NCBI RefSeq assembly: GCF_017741935.1
Contig: NZ_JAGHMH010000013.1
Span: 303,389-367,388, forward strand
DNA: 64,000 bases
Source of the DNA: Rhizobium sp. 16-449-1b
Lineage (GTDB): Bacteria > Pseudomonadota > Alphaproteobacteria > Rhizobiales > Rhizobiaceae
Direction of reading: 5' to 3'
In this document: one piece after another, positions 9,104 to 18,361 of the stretch
How the letters are laid out: each line of letters begins with the position of its first letter
Position numbering within the stretch: the stretch's first letter is position 1
Notes under the pieces: model-generated
What the model saw: only the letters and a program-made list of their open reading frames with translations
What the model was told of the DNA's origin: nothing
The model's database searches: none
Position numbers and translations under genes: made by a program

Positions 9104-9216
9104 CTCGGGATGCGACCAAAGTAATAGCAGAAACAACAAACCTCATGTGCGCTCCGCTGTCGTCTTGATTATCAATCTTCTTCGGAACGCGAATGCATTC
9201 AGCAAGGAGATTTGAC

Positions 9217-9945
9217 ATGGTTGAGAAGGTTGCTGTCGTTACTGGAGCCGGGGGCGGAATGGGTTTGCCGACCGTGCGGCGACTAGTGGCTGAAGGCTTT
9301 ACCGTCGCTGCGCTTGATCTGAACACGCAAGGCCTCGAAAAAGTCATTGCGGAAGAGAACCTGAAGGCAAAGGCGTATCAGATCGATGCGTCATCTGAGG
9401 CGAAGTGCCGCGAGACGGTTGCGAAAATCAAAGCAGACTTTGGCCGCATCGATGCGTTCGTCAACATGATCGGATGGACATCCAGCTCCCGCTTTGTTGA
9501 AGAAACGAGTGATTATTGGAACAAGCTGATCGGCGTGAATTTCATGCCCGTCGTTTACCTGAGCCATGCCATCGCGCCAATCATGATCGAGCAAGGCGGT
9601 GGTAAGATGCTCTTTGTGACTTCGGATGCGGGTAAGGTGGGTACCTCGGGGGAGGCAGTATACGCCGGCCTGAAGGGCGGCGTGATTGCTTTCGCGAAGA
9701 GTGTGGCGCGCGAGTGGGCTCGCTACAACATTAACGTCAATTGCACTGCACCTGGTCCAACCGATACGCCGCTCGAGGCCGACCAAGATCCAGAATTGGT
9801 TGCCCGCCGACTAAAGGTGATTCCCTTCCGGCGCATGGCCAAGCCTGAGGAGCAGGCTGCCGCAGTTGCTTTTTTTGTGTCCGAGGACGCGAATTACATC
9901 ACAGGTCAGGTCCTCAGTATCAGCGGCGGCTTGACCATGCAGTAA
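9217..9945 (+). CDS. Short-chain dehydrogenase/reductase (SDR)
   Basis: A 242-residue classical SDR with the NAD(P) motif TGAGGGMG near the N-terminus, the active-site Tyr-x3-Lys in YAGLK, and NVNCTAPGPTDTPL after it. Asp in the AALDLNTQG segment at the end of the second strand suggests NAD rather than NADP. Within this acyl-CoA gene run it could oxidise a 3-hydroxyacyl-CoA or a related alcohol. I took the ATG at 9217 because AAGGAG lies eight bases upstream; the in-frame ATG at 9193 has no such signal. First gene of the run that continues to AcuI. Confidence 0.85.
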   Translation: MVEKVAVVTGAGGGMGLPTVRRLVAEGFTVAALDLNTQGLEKVIAEENLKAKAYQIDASSEAKCRETVAKIKADFGRIDAFVNMIGWTSSSRFVEETSDYWNKLIGVNFMPVVYLSHAIAPIMIEQGGGKMLFVTSDAGKVGTSGEAVYAGLKGGVIAFAKSVAREWARYNINVNCTAPGPTDTPLEADQDPELVARRLKVIPFRRMAKPEEQAAAVAFFVSEDANYITGQVLSISGGLTMQ

Positions 9946-9967
9946 CGGTTGAGGAGGGAGCACGCAC

Positions 9968-11155
9968 ATGCCTCATAGCTCAATCGACCCCGACATCCGC
10001 AGAGCGATCATGGAAAGCGTCGATCGCTTTTGCCGGGAGCGCCTTGCCCCGGCGGCGCAAGCGATCGATGATGCAGCCGTCTTTCCGATGGAACTCTACA
10101 AGGAGTTTGCCTCGCTAGGCATCTTCTCTTTATGGGTTCCAGAAGAAGATGGGGGGAGCGGGGTCGATTTGATCGGGCCCCTGAAAATCTCGGAACGGCT
10201 CGCACGCCACAATGTCGCTTTTGCGATTTCGATTTCAAACTGCGGTGATTGCATTGGTCCCCTCGTTGCGGCAGGTAGTCAGGCGGTTAAAGAGAGATAT
10301 CTCGATCGCATTTTGAGCGGTGAAATTGTTCCAGCATTTTGTCTCTCGGAGCCCGCCGGTGGGTCGGATGTCGCTGCGATGACAACAACCGCTCGTCGCG
10401 AGGGGACCAACTATGTCTTGAATGGTCGCAAGATGTGGATCACGAGCGCGCCGGTCGCAGGTGTGTTCATTGCGTTTGCGAAAACTGATCCAGACGCCGG
10501 ACACAAAGGCATCACGGCATTCGTCGTCCCGCGTGACGCCCCTGGACTGACGGTAGGTCCAACCGAGCGGCTGCTCGGTCTCAATTCTAGCCCAACAGCG
10601 GAGGTCTCCTTCGAGAATGTCGTTGTTTCTGAAGATGCGCGATTAGGCGAAGAAGGGACTGGTTTTCGGCTCGCGATGGTGACGATGGACGAAGCCCGCG
10701 TCAACATCGCCTGCTGCGCGCTCGGCGCTGCCGCTGCGGCAGTGGGGGAAGCTGTACAGTACTCACGGGAACGCAAGCAGTTTGGCAAGGCAATTATCGA
10801 TCATCAAGGTCTCGGCTTCATCGTCGCGGACCTTGTGACTGGGCTCGCTGGCGTGCGTGCGCTCGTGGCCAATGCCGTACAAGCGCTCCAACGCGGCTCA
10901 GGCCGCCAACCGGGAGTCTATGCGGCGATGGCAAAGCAGGCCGCAACAGACTTCGCGATGGATGCTGCGGTAAAGGCTGCGCAAGTCCTCGGAGGCTACG
11001 GGCTAACCCGTAGCTACGTTAGTTCTCGTCTCATTCGAGACTGCAAAGCTCTGCAAATTTTCGAGGGCACAAACGAGATTCAGAAATGGATCATATCGAG
11101 GGAGCTCGCAAAGAGTGGTCTCGATATTCTGGAGATGGATGATCTCCTTCCCTGA
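9968..11155 (+). CDS. Acyl-CoA dehydrogenase
   Basis: A 395-residue flavoprotein of the short/medium-chain acyl-CoA dehydrogenase family. It has the FAD segments FCLSEPAGGSD and MWITSAP, the RKQFGKAIIDHQ helix, and the catalytic base Glu366 in IFEGTNEIQ at the usual C-terminal position. It introduces a 2,3-double bond into an acyl-CoA and passes electrons to ETF, which is encoded at 17.6-19.3 kb, and then to the ETF-quinone oxidoreductase at 46.4 kb. It begins 22 bases after the SDR gene with GAGGAGGGAGC as ribosome binding site. The acyl group cannot be deduced from sequence. Confidence 0.93.
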   Translation: MPHSSIDPDIRRAIMESVDRFCRERLAPAAQAIDDAAVFPMELYKEFASLGIFSLWVPEEDGGSGVDLIGPLKISERLARHNVAFAISISNCGDCIGPLVAAGSQAVKERYLDRILSGEIVPAFCLSEPAGGSDVAAMTTTARREGTNYVLNGRKMWITSAPVAGVFIAFAKTDPDAGHKGITAFVVPRDAPGLTVGPTERLLGLNSSPTAEVSFENVVVSEDARLGEEGTGFRLAMVTMDEARVNIACCALGAAAAAVGEAVQYSRERKQFGKAIIDHQGLGFIVADLVTGLAGVRALVANAVQALQRGSGRQPGVYAAMAKQAATDFAMDAAVKAAQVLGGYGLTRSYVSSRLIRDCKALQIFEGTNEIQKWIISRELAKSGLDILEMDDLLP

Positions 11156-11188
11156 CGCAAACCACAATCTAGAAAGGAACTTCATATC

Positions 11189-12037
11189 ATGGGTAAGCCT
11201 ATTGATATCCTTGGCCACCTCTTTACCCCTGAGTCAATCGAGAAACACTTCTTAGGCGATGAAGAAGAGCTTGCTGTCTTCGAGAGCCTGGGCCGTGCAA
11301 AAACATTGAAGGGTATGACGGTCGAGGAGTTTCGTGAATATGCTAAGAACGTCGGTCTTGGACGAACAAACATCGCCTCATTCTATGGATGGAGCTATCG
11401 TTTCCAGCGTCCGTATCTTCACGTCACGCCGGAGGAAGTCTACGAAGTGACCAAGCAGTTGCCTGGTCTTGCTTACGGTCTCTTCGGCGTAAACCCTCAC
11501 GATGCGCTACGTGGGGTTAAGCATTTTGAGAAGTCTGTCAAAGAATATGGCTTCGTCGGGATCCACGTTCACCCGCACGGTTTCGATCTGGGTCCCGACC
11601 ATGCTTTCTATTTTCCTTACTACGCAAAATGCGTAGAATTGGGCGTTCCGGCTGTGTTTTCCATGGGGCATACGCTCGATTTCATGCCGATCGAAAATGG
11701 TCGACCGGCCCGTCTTGATAGAATTGCTCTCTATTTCCCGGAACTAAAGATCGTTTGCACTCACACGGGCTGGCCATGGGTCGAGGAGGCAATTGCATTG
11801 GCTTCCAAACATCCCAACGTCTACCTGGGCACATCGGCCTATGCCCCGAAGTACTGGAAGCCCGAAATGGTGAAGTTTGCCAATTCTTGGGGCCAGGACA
11901 AGGTCCTGTGGGGGTCGGATTTCCCACTGGTGAAGCATCAGGAAGCATTTGATCAGCTGGAAGAGCTTAACCTGAAGCCGCAAGTCAAAGAGAAGCTTCT
12001 CTGGCAGAATGCCGAGAAGGTTTTCCAATACAAGTGA
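11189..12037 (+). CDS. Amidohydrolase-2 (ACMSD-type) family protein
   Basis: A 282-residue TIM-barrel protein of the amidohydrolase_2 group, which includes decarboxylases and lactonases. Visible metal-site elements are HVHPHG near residue 127, CTHTGWPWVEEA in the middle and WGSDFP near residue 245. The N-terminal motif, normally DxHxH, is reduced to DILGHLF with a single histidine; this occurs in some members but weakens a precise call. It lies between the acyl-CoA dehydrogenase and hydratase genes with short spacing. A decarboxylase or hydrolase acting on a pathway intermediate is plausible. The reaction is unknown. Confidence 0.7.
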   Translation: MGKPIDILGHLFTPESIEKHFLGDEEELAVFESLGRAKTLKGMTVEEFREYAKNVGLGRTNIASFYGWSYRFQRPYLHVTPEEVYEVTKQLPGLAYGLFGVNPHDALRGVKHFEKSVKEYGFVGIHVHPHGFDLGPDHAFYFPYYAKCVELGVPAVFSMGHTLDFMPIENGRPARLDRIALYFPELKIVCTHTGWPWVEEAIALASKHPNVYLGTSAYAPKYWKPEMVKFANSWGQDKVLWGSDFPLVKHQEAFDQLEELNLKPQVKEKLLWQNAEKVFQYK

Positions 12038-12053
12038 TCAATAGGGGCCTGAG

Positions 12054-12806
12054 ATGAAGACTCCAATCCGCTTGGAAATAGATGACACTATCGGTGTCCT
12101 GACGATTGATCGTAACGAGCGTCGAAACTCTCTCGACAATGAGGCGATAGAGGCATTTCTGTCTGCGCTCAATCAAGTCCGACGCTCAAGCGTAATAGCT
12201 CTCGTCATTACAGCTGAGGGTGACCGTTCGTTCTGCGCAGGGTCGGATTTGAAGGCCCTTAAATCTTACAATCAAGAAGAGATCGTGCATCATACCCATT
12301 TGTTTCAGACCCTAACTGAGACGATTGATGAGTTGCCGGTCGCGACTATCGCCGCCATCGAAGGTGCTTGCCTCGGTGGAGGTCTGGAAATCGCCTTAGC
12401 CTGCGACAGCCGTGTCTGTGCTCCGTCCGCTCGATTTGGCTTTCCTGAGATCACCGTCGGAGTGCTACCTACGGGTGGCGGAACTGTGCGAGCTCCAAGG
12501 GCAATAGGGCTTTCGCGTGCTCGCGAAATGATGCTGTTCGGTGAGCCAATGTCGGCGAGCGAAGCGCGTGAGATTGGTCTCATCAGCCAGATCGACGAAA
12601 GTGGTGACGTTCGAAGCTTTGCCCGCACTCGCGCACTAAAGCTTGCGTCACAGACCAATCGTGACGCCGTCACTTTGTTAAAGGCAATGTTGGTCACCGG
12701 TGCAGGGACTTCACCGCGGGTTGGGGCGATGATGGCATATCTTGGAGATATCGCGCTCTCGCGATCCTCTAATTTCTTGAAAGAGGCATCTTCCAAGGAA
12801 GGTTAG
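12054..12806 (+). CDS. Enoyl-CoA hydratase/isomerase family protein
   Basis: A 250-residue crotonase-fold protein. It has the oxyanion-hole segment CAGSDLKAL, the Gly-rich GACLGGGLEIALACD carrying the first catalytic glutamate, and GFPEITVGVLPTGGG carrying the second, so hydratase activity is likely. The natural partner is the acyl-CoA dehydrogenase two genes upstream. Crotonase-fold enzymes also include ammonia lyases and dehalogenases of 3-carbon CoA esters, and since the next gene is AcuI-like, addition to or elimination from an acryloyl-CoA type substrate is an alternative. Same strand, 16 bases after the amidohydrolase gene. Confidence 0.85.
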   Translation: MKTPIRLEIDDTIGVLTIDRNERRNSLDNEAIEAFLSALNQVRRSSVIALVITAEGDRSFCAGSDLKALKSYNQEEIVHHTHLFQTLTETIDELPVATIAAIEGACLGGGLEIALACDSRVCAPSARFGFPEITVGVLPTGGGTVRAPRAIGLSRAREMMLFGEPMSASEAREIGLISQIDESGDVRSFARTRALKLASQTNRDAVTLLKAMLVTGAGTSPRVGAMMAYLGDIALSRSSNFLKEASSKEG

Positions 12807-12935
12807 CCGCGGGATTTCAAGAGTCGACGTCGGCTCTGGCCACTACGTCGATACATGACACGGCCGTCAAAGCCGGCCCCCGGAGAAAGACTTTGGGGAT
12901 AAACATCAGCAAGCGTTTCATTGGGAGCGACAATT

Positions 12936-13922
12936 ATGAGCTTTAAGGCGGTAGTTATCGAGAAGACAGATGATGTCCAGGGTGTGGGCATCAAACAGTT
13001 CGCGATCGACGATCTGATGGAAGGTGATACCGTTGTTAGGATCAGTCATTCATCACTGAATTATAAGGATGGTTTGGCAATCACCGGTGCGTCGCCAGTC
13101 GTGCGTCGCTTTCCGATGGTACCCGGCATCGATTTTGTCGGTATCGTGGAATCGACCTCTGCAGAAGGGCTGAACGCTGGAGACGCAGTTCTTTTGAACG
13201 GTTGGGGCACGGGCGAGCGCCATCTCGGCGGCTGGGCTCAGAAGAGCCGCGTCCCAGGTAAGTGGTTGACGCCCTTGCCTGCGGGTTTCACGCCGGAGCA
13301 GGCGATGGCAGTTGGAACGGCGGGATACACCGCAGCATTGTGCGTTCTTGCGCTTCAGGACGGCGGCGTTACGCCGGACAGTGGCGAAATAGTTGTAAGC
13401 GGTGCAGCAGGTGGCGTCGGTTCAGTAGCAGTTTCACTGCTAGCCTCACTTGGCTACTCAGTTGTTGCCTCCACAGGTAGAGCTGAAGAAGAGGGGTATC
13501 TTAAGAAACTCGGCGCTAGCCGTGTCATACCGCGCGATGAGCTCGCGGCGGCGCCTCGTCCCCTTGAGAAGGAACTCTGGGCAGGAGCAGTGGACTCGGT
13601 AGGAAGCACTACACTGGCAAACATCCTGGCGAAGACAAAGTATGGTGGTACTGTGGCCTGCTGCGGGCTGGCGGCAGGTATGGACCTCCCAACGAGCGTC
13701 GCTCCATTTATTTTGCGTGGCATCACGCTCCGAGGCATCGATTCCGTCATGGCTCCGCCCGAATTGCGGGCGCGGGCTTGGGAACTGCTGGACCGTACGC
13801 TTGATCGCAGCGTACTGGGGGAGATGACTTCGGTTGTTTCCTTGGAACAAGCCGTCGAAGCTGCCGGAGATATTCTGAAGGGCAAAGTTCGCGGCCGGAT
13901 GGTCGTGAAGATCGAGGACTGA
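12936..13922 (+). CDS. acuI: Acryloyl-CoA reductase AcuI/YhdH-type zinc-free alcohol dehydrogenase
   Basis: A 328-residue MDR-superfamily oxidoreductase of the AcuI/YhdH group, without zinc ligands. It has SSLNYKDGLAITG near residue 40, the GTAGYTAALCV helix, and the NADPH loop SGAAGGVGSVAV. AcuI reduces acryloyl-CoA to propionyl-CoA with NADPH. The complete propionyl-CoA to succinyl-CoA operon at 40-46 kb and the transhydrogenase at 48.5 kb fit that role. The start at 12936 follows GGGAGCGACAATT; an ATG at 12921 lies before that signal. The AcuI reaction is inferred from family and context. Confidence 0.85.
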   Translation: MSFKAVVIEKTDDVQGVGIKQFAIDDLMEGDTVVRISHSSLNYKDGLAITGASPVVRRFPMVPGIDFVGIVESTSAEGLNAGDAVLLNGWGTGERHLGGWAQKSRVPGKWLTPLPAGFTPEQAMAVGTAGYTAALCVLALQDGGVTPDSGEIVVSGAAGGVGSVAVSLLASLGYSVVASTGRAEEEGYLKKLGASRVIPRDELAAAPRPLEKELWAGAVDSVGSTTLANILAKTKYGGTVACCGLAAGMDLPTSVAPFILRGITLRGIDSVMAPPELRARAWELLDRTLDRSVLGEMTSVVSLEQAVEAAGDILKGKVRGRMVVKIED

Positions 13923-13961
13923 CACCTCACTGTCTGACGACATCTGTAAGCCGTTGGGGTA

Positions 13962-13990
13962 GGGGCCGAGCTTTTATTAAGCCCGGCCCC
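13962..13990 (+). terminator. Terminator-like hairpin after acuI
   Basis: Stem GGGGCCG-A-GCTT pairs with AAGC-C-CGGCCCC (11 pairs, one A/C mismatch) around a 5-base loop, 40 bases after the acuI stop. There is no T-run. It probably separates acuI from the aconitase X gene. Confidence 0.55.
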
Positions 13991-14047
13991 TTGACATTAG
14001 AGCAGGGCAGTTTCTTACCGCAATCGTTTTCGACAAGGAGCATGGCG

Positions 14048-15796
14048 ATGGCAACCTCACGCGCCGCGACTTACAACGGTACCCCACTCGTTACCGGCAA
14101 TGCCGAAGGGGCGATCTTGGCGAGCGATATCGAACTAAGCTTCTTTGGTGGTGTAGATCCCGTCTCAGGGGAGATCGTTGATAGACATCATCCGCTAAGC
14201 GGCCAGGTATTGACGGATCGAATTTTGGTAATTCCAGGTGGCCGTGGATCCTGCTCTGGAAGCGCTGTTATGTTGGAGTTGTTGCTTAACGGCCGAGCGC
14301 CCAAGGCTCTGATCTTCAAACGAAATGAAGATATTCTCAGCTTGGGAGTGATCGTTGGCGAGGAGATGTTCGGCAGGTCGATTCCGATCGTGGCTTTGGG
14401 TGAGGAGGACTTTGAAGCGGTAAAAATCTCGGATTATGCCGTGATCAATGACGGGCGTGTTCAGATTGGCAAAGGAACAGTTCTCGGGACGGCGAGCAAT
14501 CGCCACTACCGACAAAAACCGGAGATTGAACTGTCGGACGCAGACAAAGCAATTTTGGCGGGCGCTGGTGGTAAGGCCATGGAGGTAGCGATGCGTATCG
14601 TTACGCGAATGGCCCAAGTCCAGGGAGCGCCCCATTTGATTGACGTAACGCAGGCGCATGTAGACGCGTGCATCTACACCGGCCCGGCCGCACTCGGCTT
14701 TGCTGAAAAAATGATGGCATGGGGCGCCCGAGTTTCAATCCCGACAACCTTAAACGCAATTTCGGTCGACCGAAAGCGCTGGCGAGCGCAGGGGATACAA
14801 GAGTCCGTAGGGGCTCCAGCTGACAGACTGGCCGATTTATATACACAAATGGGTGCGCAGCCTACGTTTACCTGCGCACCTTACTTGCTGGGACAGCCCC
14901 CGCGATATGGCGCGAATGTTGCTTGGTCAGAGTCTAACGCAGTGGTGTTCGCCAACAGCGTCTTAGGCGCCAGAACCATGAAGTATCCTGATTTTCTCGA
15001 TCTTGCAGTAGCCATGACCGGCCGCGCCCCTCTCGCGGGACCCTATGTCGAGGAACATCGTCGGCCGGAGATTATCATCGAAGTTCCCTCAATCACGGAG
15101 GCTGATGATTCCTTCTTTCCGGTTCTTGGCTATACGATTGGCGCGATCGCAGGAAGCCGAATCCCGCTACTCACGGGTCTAGCGCGAAATTCTATGAATT
15201 TGGACGACCTCAAGAGTTTTGGAGCTGCTTTTGCCACAGTTTCCAGTGCGCCCATGTTCCATATTGTTGGCGTGACGCCTGAGGCAGCAACGAGTTTGAA
15301 GTCGCTAGACAACAGTTCCAAACCTATCGAACGGGTTAGGCTGAACCTGTCCAACTTGGAGACAGAATGGCGAGAGCTGAATTCCGCCACAGTGGCCGAG
15401 GTGGACCTCATTTCGCTCGGCAATCCGCATTTCTCGCTCACAGAGATATGGAGGCTTGCCTCACTCTGTTCTGAAAAAACGAAAAGCGAGAGCGTGAAAG
15501 TCGTCGTCACTACGAGCAGGCAGATTTACGACAGTGCTCGACAAGAGGGTCTGATCGCGCAGCTTGAACGGTTTGGCGTTCAATTTGTGACTGACACCTG
15601 CTGGTGTATGATAACCGAGCCGATCATTCCTCCGCAAGCCAGCACAATCATGACAAACTCCGGAAAGTATGCTCACTACGGCCCAGGGCTTACCGGCAGG
15701 TCATTTCACTTTGGAAGCCTAGTTGCTTGCGTTGATGCCGCCTGCTCAGGCAAGGCTACGTTACGCACGCCCAACTGGCTAAAGACGCTCCCCTAG
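14048..15796 (+). CDS. Fused aconitase X (DUF126-DUF521) dehydratase
   Basis: A 582-residue single-chain aconitase X. The N-terminal small domain (DUF126, about residues 1-135) has the PGGRGSCSGS loop, and the large domain (DUF521/AcnX catalytic, about 155-580) has YTGPAALGFAEKM and conserved cysteines in the FTCAPYLLG and DTCWCMITEP segments. Known AcnX enzymes dehydrate cis-3-hydroxy-L-proline or mevalonate 5-phosphate. No proline catabolic gene lies nearby, so its substrate here is open. I chose the second ATG (14048): AAGGAG is seven bases upstream of it but only two from the ATG at 14042. Confidence 0.85.
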   Translation: MATSRAATYNGTPLVTGNAEGAILASDIELSFFGGVDPVSGEIVDRHHPLSGQVLTDRILVIPGGRGSCSGSAVMLELLLNGRAPKALIFKRNEDILSLGVIVGEEMFGRSIPIVALGEEDFEAVKISDYAVINDGRVQIGKGTVLGTASNRHYRQKPEIELSDADKAILAGAGGKAMEVAMRIVTRMAQVQGAPHLIDVTQAHVDACIYTGPAALGFAEKMMAWGARVSIPTTLNAISVDRKRWRAQGIQESVGAPADRLADLYTQMGAQPTFTCAPYLLGQPPRYGANVAWSESNAVVFANSVLGARTMKYPDFLDLAVAMTGRAPLAGPYVEEHRRPEIIIEVPSITEADDSFFPVLGYTIGAIAGSRIPLLTGLARNSMNLDDLKSFGAAFATVSSAPMFHIVGVTPEAATSLKSLDNSSKPIERVRLNLSNLETEWRELNSATVAEVDLISLGNPHFSLTEIWRLASLCSEKTKSESVKVVVTTSRQIYDSARQEGLIAQLERFGVQFVTDTCWCMITEPIIPPQASTIMTNSGKYAHYGPGLTGRSFHFGSLVACVDAACSGKATLRTPNWLKTLP

Positions 15797-15845
15797 CTGC
15801 TTTTGCCTTGTTAATCGACCGCTAGGCTCAATGTGGTCCGTGACA

Positions 15846-16799
15846 TTACGCGGATTTGTTCGGCGGCGCCTTGTCTTCAGGTAACCTTGCGCTCTCTTCT
15901 ATTTCGTCGGTCTCACGTATCTCAGCACCGATAGCACGGAGCCATTTTGCGAATTTTGCCACATCTCTGCGGCGGCTGGCGGCCCCACTGAAGAGGTAAT
16001 AGTAAATATCGATCCGGTTTTCTGCTCCTAGGGGAGTAATCAGTTCGCCCGATGACAACCTCTCAGCAAGAAACCTTTTGGAACCCAGAATGACGCCGCG
16101 GCCCAAAAGGGCGGCGTTCTCTAGCACTGCTGGATCATCCAGTGCTAGCCCCCTCTGGACCGCACTCTTCTCGACACCTGCGCGTTCGCACCATTCTTCC
16201 CACCACTGGTAGTCGAACTCATGCACGATGCTAACATTTTGAAGAAATTCGGAAGGCATCTGATCCTCGTGCCCACGCCAAAGTGCCGGCACACACATCG
16301 GGATCAGGCCGTCTTTGAAAAGAAACTCATATGCTTCGTCATTCAATGGCGTATGTGAGAAAAATATTTTGATGTCGGAGGATGGTTCCTTATCACTCGG
16401 GGGAGCAAGAGAATGGTGAATGATTATCTCGGTGCCCTTTTCCGAGTTCAAAAAGTCGCCGATGCGCGGCATCAGAATGCCAGCCGATAGCAGCGGCGAA
16501 ACGCTGAGATGGATCCTCGATTCCTGTTTCCGCCCAGACATTGAATTTGTGACATCAGAGAGCTTGTCGAAGCATTCCGTTGCTACCTCAAGAAGCTCTA
16601 TGCCCTGCTTCGTGAGTTCGATCCGTTGGTGGAGCCGGGTAAAGAGTTTCGCGCCAAGCTCTTGTTCCAAAAGCCTAACTTGGTGACTAACAGCTGCTTG
16701 GGTGACGTTCAGCTCATTGGCAGCCAGCGTAAAACTCAAATTCCGTCCTACTGCCTCAAAGTACCGGATCGCCAGAAGAGACGGCAGACGTTGTTTCAT
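15846..16799 (-). CDS. LysR-type regulator (GcvA-like)
   Basis: A 317-residue LysR protein with an N-terminal winged helix (LPSLLAIRYFEAVGRNLSFT and LNVTQAAVSHQV) and a C-terminal substrate-binding domain. The N-terminus resembles the GcvA subgroup. I chose the ATG at 16799 (MKQRLPS) because it matches the family start; an extension to 16937 has no similarity. It converges on the aconitase X gene and diverges from the thioesterase-etfBA genes, so the 232-bp intergenic region at 16800-17031 likely holds its operator. No clear T-N11-A box stood out. Confidence 0.88.
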   Translation of the reverse strand: MKQRLPSLLAIRYFEAVGRNLSFTLAANELNVTQAAVSHQVRLLEQELGAKLFTRLHQRIELTKQGIELLEVATECFDKLSDVTNSMSGRKQESRIHLSVSPLLSAGILMPRIGDFLNSEKGTEIIIHHSLAPPSDKEPSSDIKIFFSHTPLNDEAYEFLFKDGLIPMCVPALWRGHEDQMPSEFLQNVSIVHEFDYQWWEEWCERAGVEKSAVQRGLALDDPAVLENAALLGRGVILGSKRFLAERLSSGELITPLGAENRIDIYYYLFSGAASRRRDVAKFAKWLRAIGAEIRETDEIEESARLPEDKAPPNKSA

Positions 16800-17031
16800 T
16801 TGAACGTTCCCTTTTTGTATCGGTTGCTCATCACCACTGGTTACGGCACCGCTTTGGGCCAATTTCAGTTTCGACAGCGCCGATGTCAACAGGAGATGAG
16901 CAGTTACGGCGTCGCAAACAGAAAACAAACAAGCCATAAATTGCGTTCATGCGGCCCGCAACAGAGATTGATTGCTGCTTGCTCGTGCTTTCTGAAATAG
17001 TCGGGGCGAAACTAGATAAAGAGCAATACGC

Positions 17032-17556
17032 ATGGTCATGATCGCTAATACATCACGAAAACTGTTAGCCGACGTTGTCGTCACGTCGAACATGATCGAC
17101 TTCAATCGCCATCTTTCCGACATCGGCTACCATTCGCTTTTCTCGAGAGCGGAGGTCGCTTTTTTTGAAAAGGTTGAGATCAACGACGAGTATCGCGCTG
17201 AGACGAAATGTACTGTCTATACGGCGGAGTCGCACGCGACCTTTCTGAAGGAAGTTCTCGAAGGAGATCGAATTGATATCTCTTTCCAGATTTTGGACCT
17301 CAGCAATAAAGCCGTCCATGTCCTCATGGAACTCCGCAATAGCGCGTCCCAGGTCTGTGCTTACCACGAATGCATGTTGCTTCATGTGAAGAAAGCGCCG
17401 GAGGGGCCACGGTCCTACCCGTTCGGTCGATATCAGCTGGCGAATTTGGTGCACATTTTTAGCAAAGACAAAGATCTACCCCGACCAACTGGAGCCGGAC
17501 GTCGCATTGCGATTCGGCGAAGTGCTGAGGGGATAACGAGTACCGAGGAAACGTAG
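17032..17556 (+). CDS. 4HBT-type acyl-CoA thioesterase (carnitine-cluster CdhB-like)
   Basis: A 174-residue hot-dog fold protein. The N-terminal segment VVTSNMIDFNRHLSDIGYHSLFSRA is a thioesterase active-site helix with Asn/His-Asp in the 4-hydroxybenzoyl-CoA thioesterase pattern. The later LEGDRIDISFQILD and ECMLLHVKKAP resemble the thioesterase found in carnitine degradation clusters (betainyl-CoA thioesterase). That similarity is from memory and moderate, but it hints at a quaternary-amine acyl-CoA. The gene sits 39 bases before etfB and is divergent from a LysR gene. Start ambiguous between 17032 and 17038. Confidence 0.65.
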   Translation: MVMIANTSRKLLADVVVTSNMIDFNRHLSDIGYHSLFSRAEVAFFEKVEINDEYRAETKCTVYTAESHATFLKEVLEGDRIDISFQILDLSNKAVHVLMELRNSASQVCAYHECMLLHVKKAPEGPRSYPFGRYQLANLVHIFSKDKDLPRPTGAGRRIAIRRSAEGITSTEET

Positions 17557-17595
17557 GGGAACCTGGCCGAACCCGGTAAAGCAGAGGAGCGACAA

Positions 17596-18342
17596 ATGAA
17601 GATTTTGGTGACGGTCAAACGGGTAGTCGACTACAACGTCAAGATTCGTGTGGCAGCAGATGGCGCCGGCGTTGATTTAGCGAACGTCAAAATGTCGATG
17701 AACCCCTTCGACGAAATCTCGGTCGAAGAGGCACTACGCCTTAAAGAGTCCGGCAAGGCGTCGGAAGTGGTGGTCGTTTCCGTCGGGCCAGCCAAGGCCG
17801 AGGAAACGTTGCGAACGGCGCTGGCGATGGGAGCAGATCGGGCCATTCTCGTGGAAACTGATGATTTGGTAGAGCCATTGGCCGTCGCGAAAATCGTTCG
17901 GGGAGTGGCACTTGCTGAAGCGCCGGGGCTCATCATTGTCGGAAAGCAGGCAATCGATGACGACTCAAATCAAACCGGACAGATGCTCTCTGCGCTACTC
18001 GGTTGGTCGCAAGGCACATTTGCTTCGAAGGTTGAGATTGGTACGGAAAGTGCGGTTGTCACCCGCGAAGTGGACGGTGGTCTGCAGACGGTCAATTTGA
18101 AGTTGCCTGCAGTGGTAACTACTGACCTTAGGCTGAACGAACCTCGCTATGCGTCCTTGCCGAACATTATGAAGGCGAAGAAGAAGCCGCTTGATAAGAA
18201 ATCGCCGGCTGATTTCGGAGTCGACACGAGGGCTCGGTTGAAGATCCTCAAGACTGAAGAGCCAGAGGGCCGAAAGGCGGGCATCAAGGTCAAGACGGTC
18301 GATGAGCTAGTCTCAAACCTAAAAGCTGCCGGCGTAATTTAA
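17596..18342 (+). CDS. etfB: Electron transfer flavoprotein beta subunit
   Basis: EtfB (248 residues) forms the AMP/FAD-containing heterodimer with EtfA that accepts electrons from acyl-CoA and sarcosine-type dehydrogenases. It begins [19 protein letters not shown], has the family signature with [10 protein letters not shown] near residue 120 and the [11 protein letters not shown] and [20 protein letters not shown] segments. GAGGAGCGACAA precedes the ATG. etfA follows after 19 bases. Electron donors in the window are the acyl-CoA dehydrogenase (9968) and perhaps the demethylating dehydrogenase (21385). Confidence 0.96.
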   Translation: MKILVTVKRVVDYNVKIRVAADGAGVDLANVKMSMNPFDEISVEEALRLKESGKASEVVVVSVGPAKAEETLRTALAMGADRAILVETDDLVEPLAVAKIVRGVALAEAPGLIIVGKQAIDDDSNQTGQMLSALLGWSQGTFASKVEIGTESAVVTREVDGGLQTVNLKLPAVVTTDLRLNEPRYASLPNIMKAKKKPLDKKSPADFGVDTRARLKILKTEEPEGRKAGIKVKTVDELVSNLKAAGVI

Positions 18343-18361
18343 CGAACAGAGCGAGATTACC

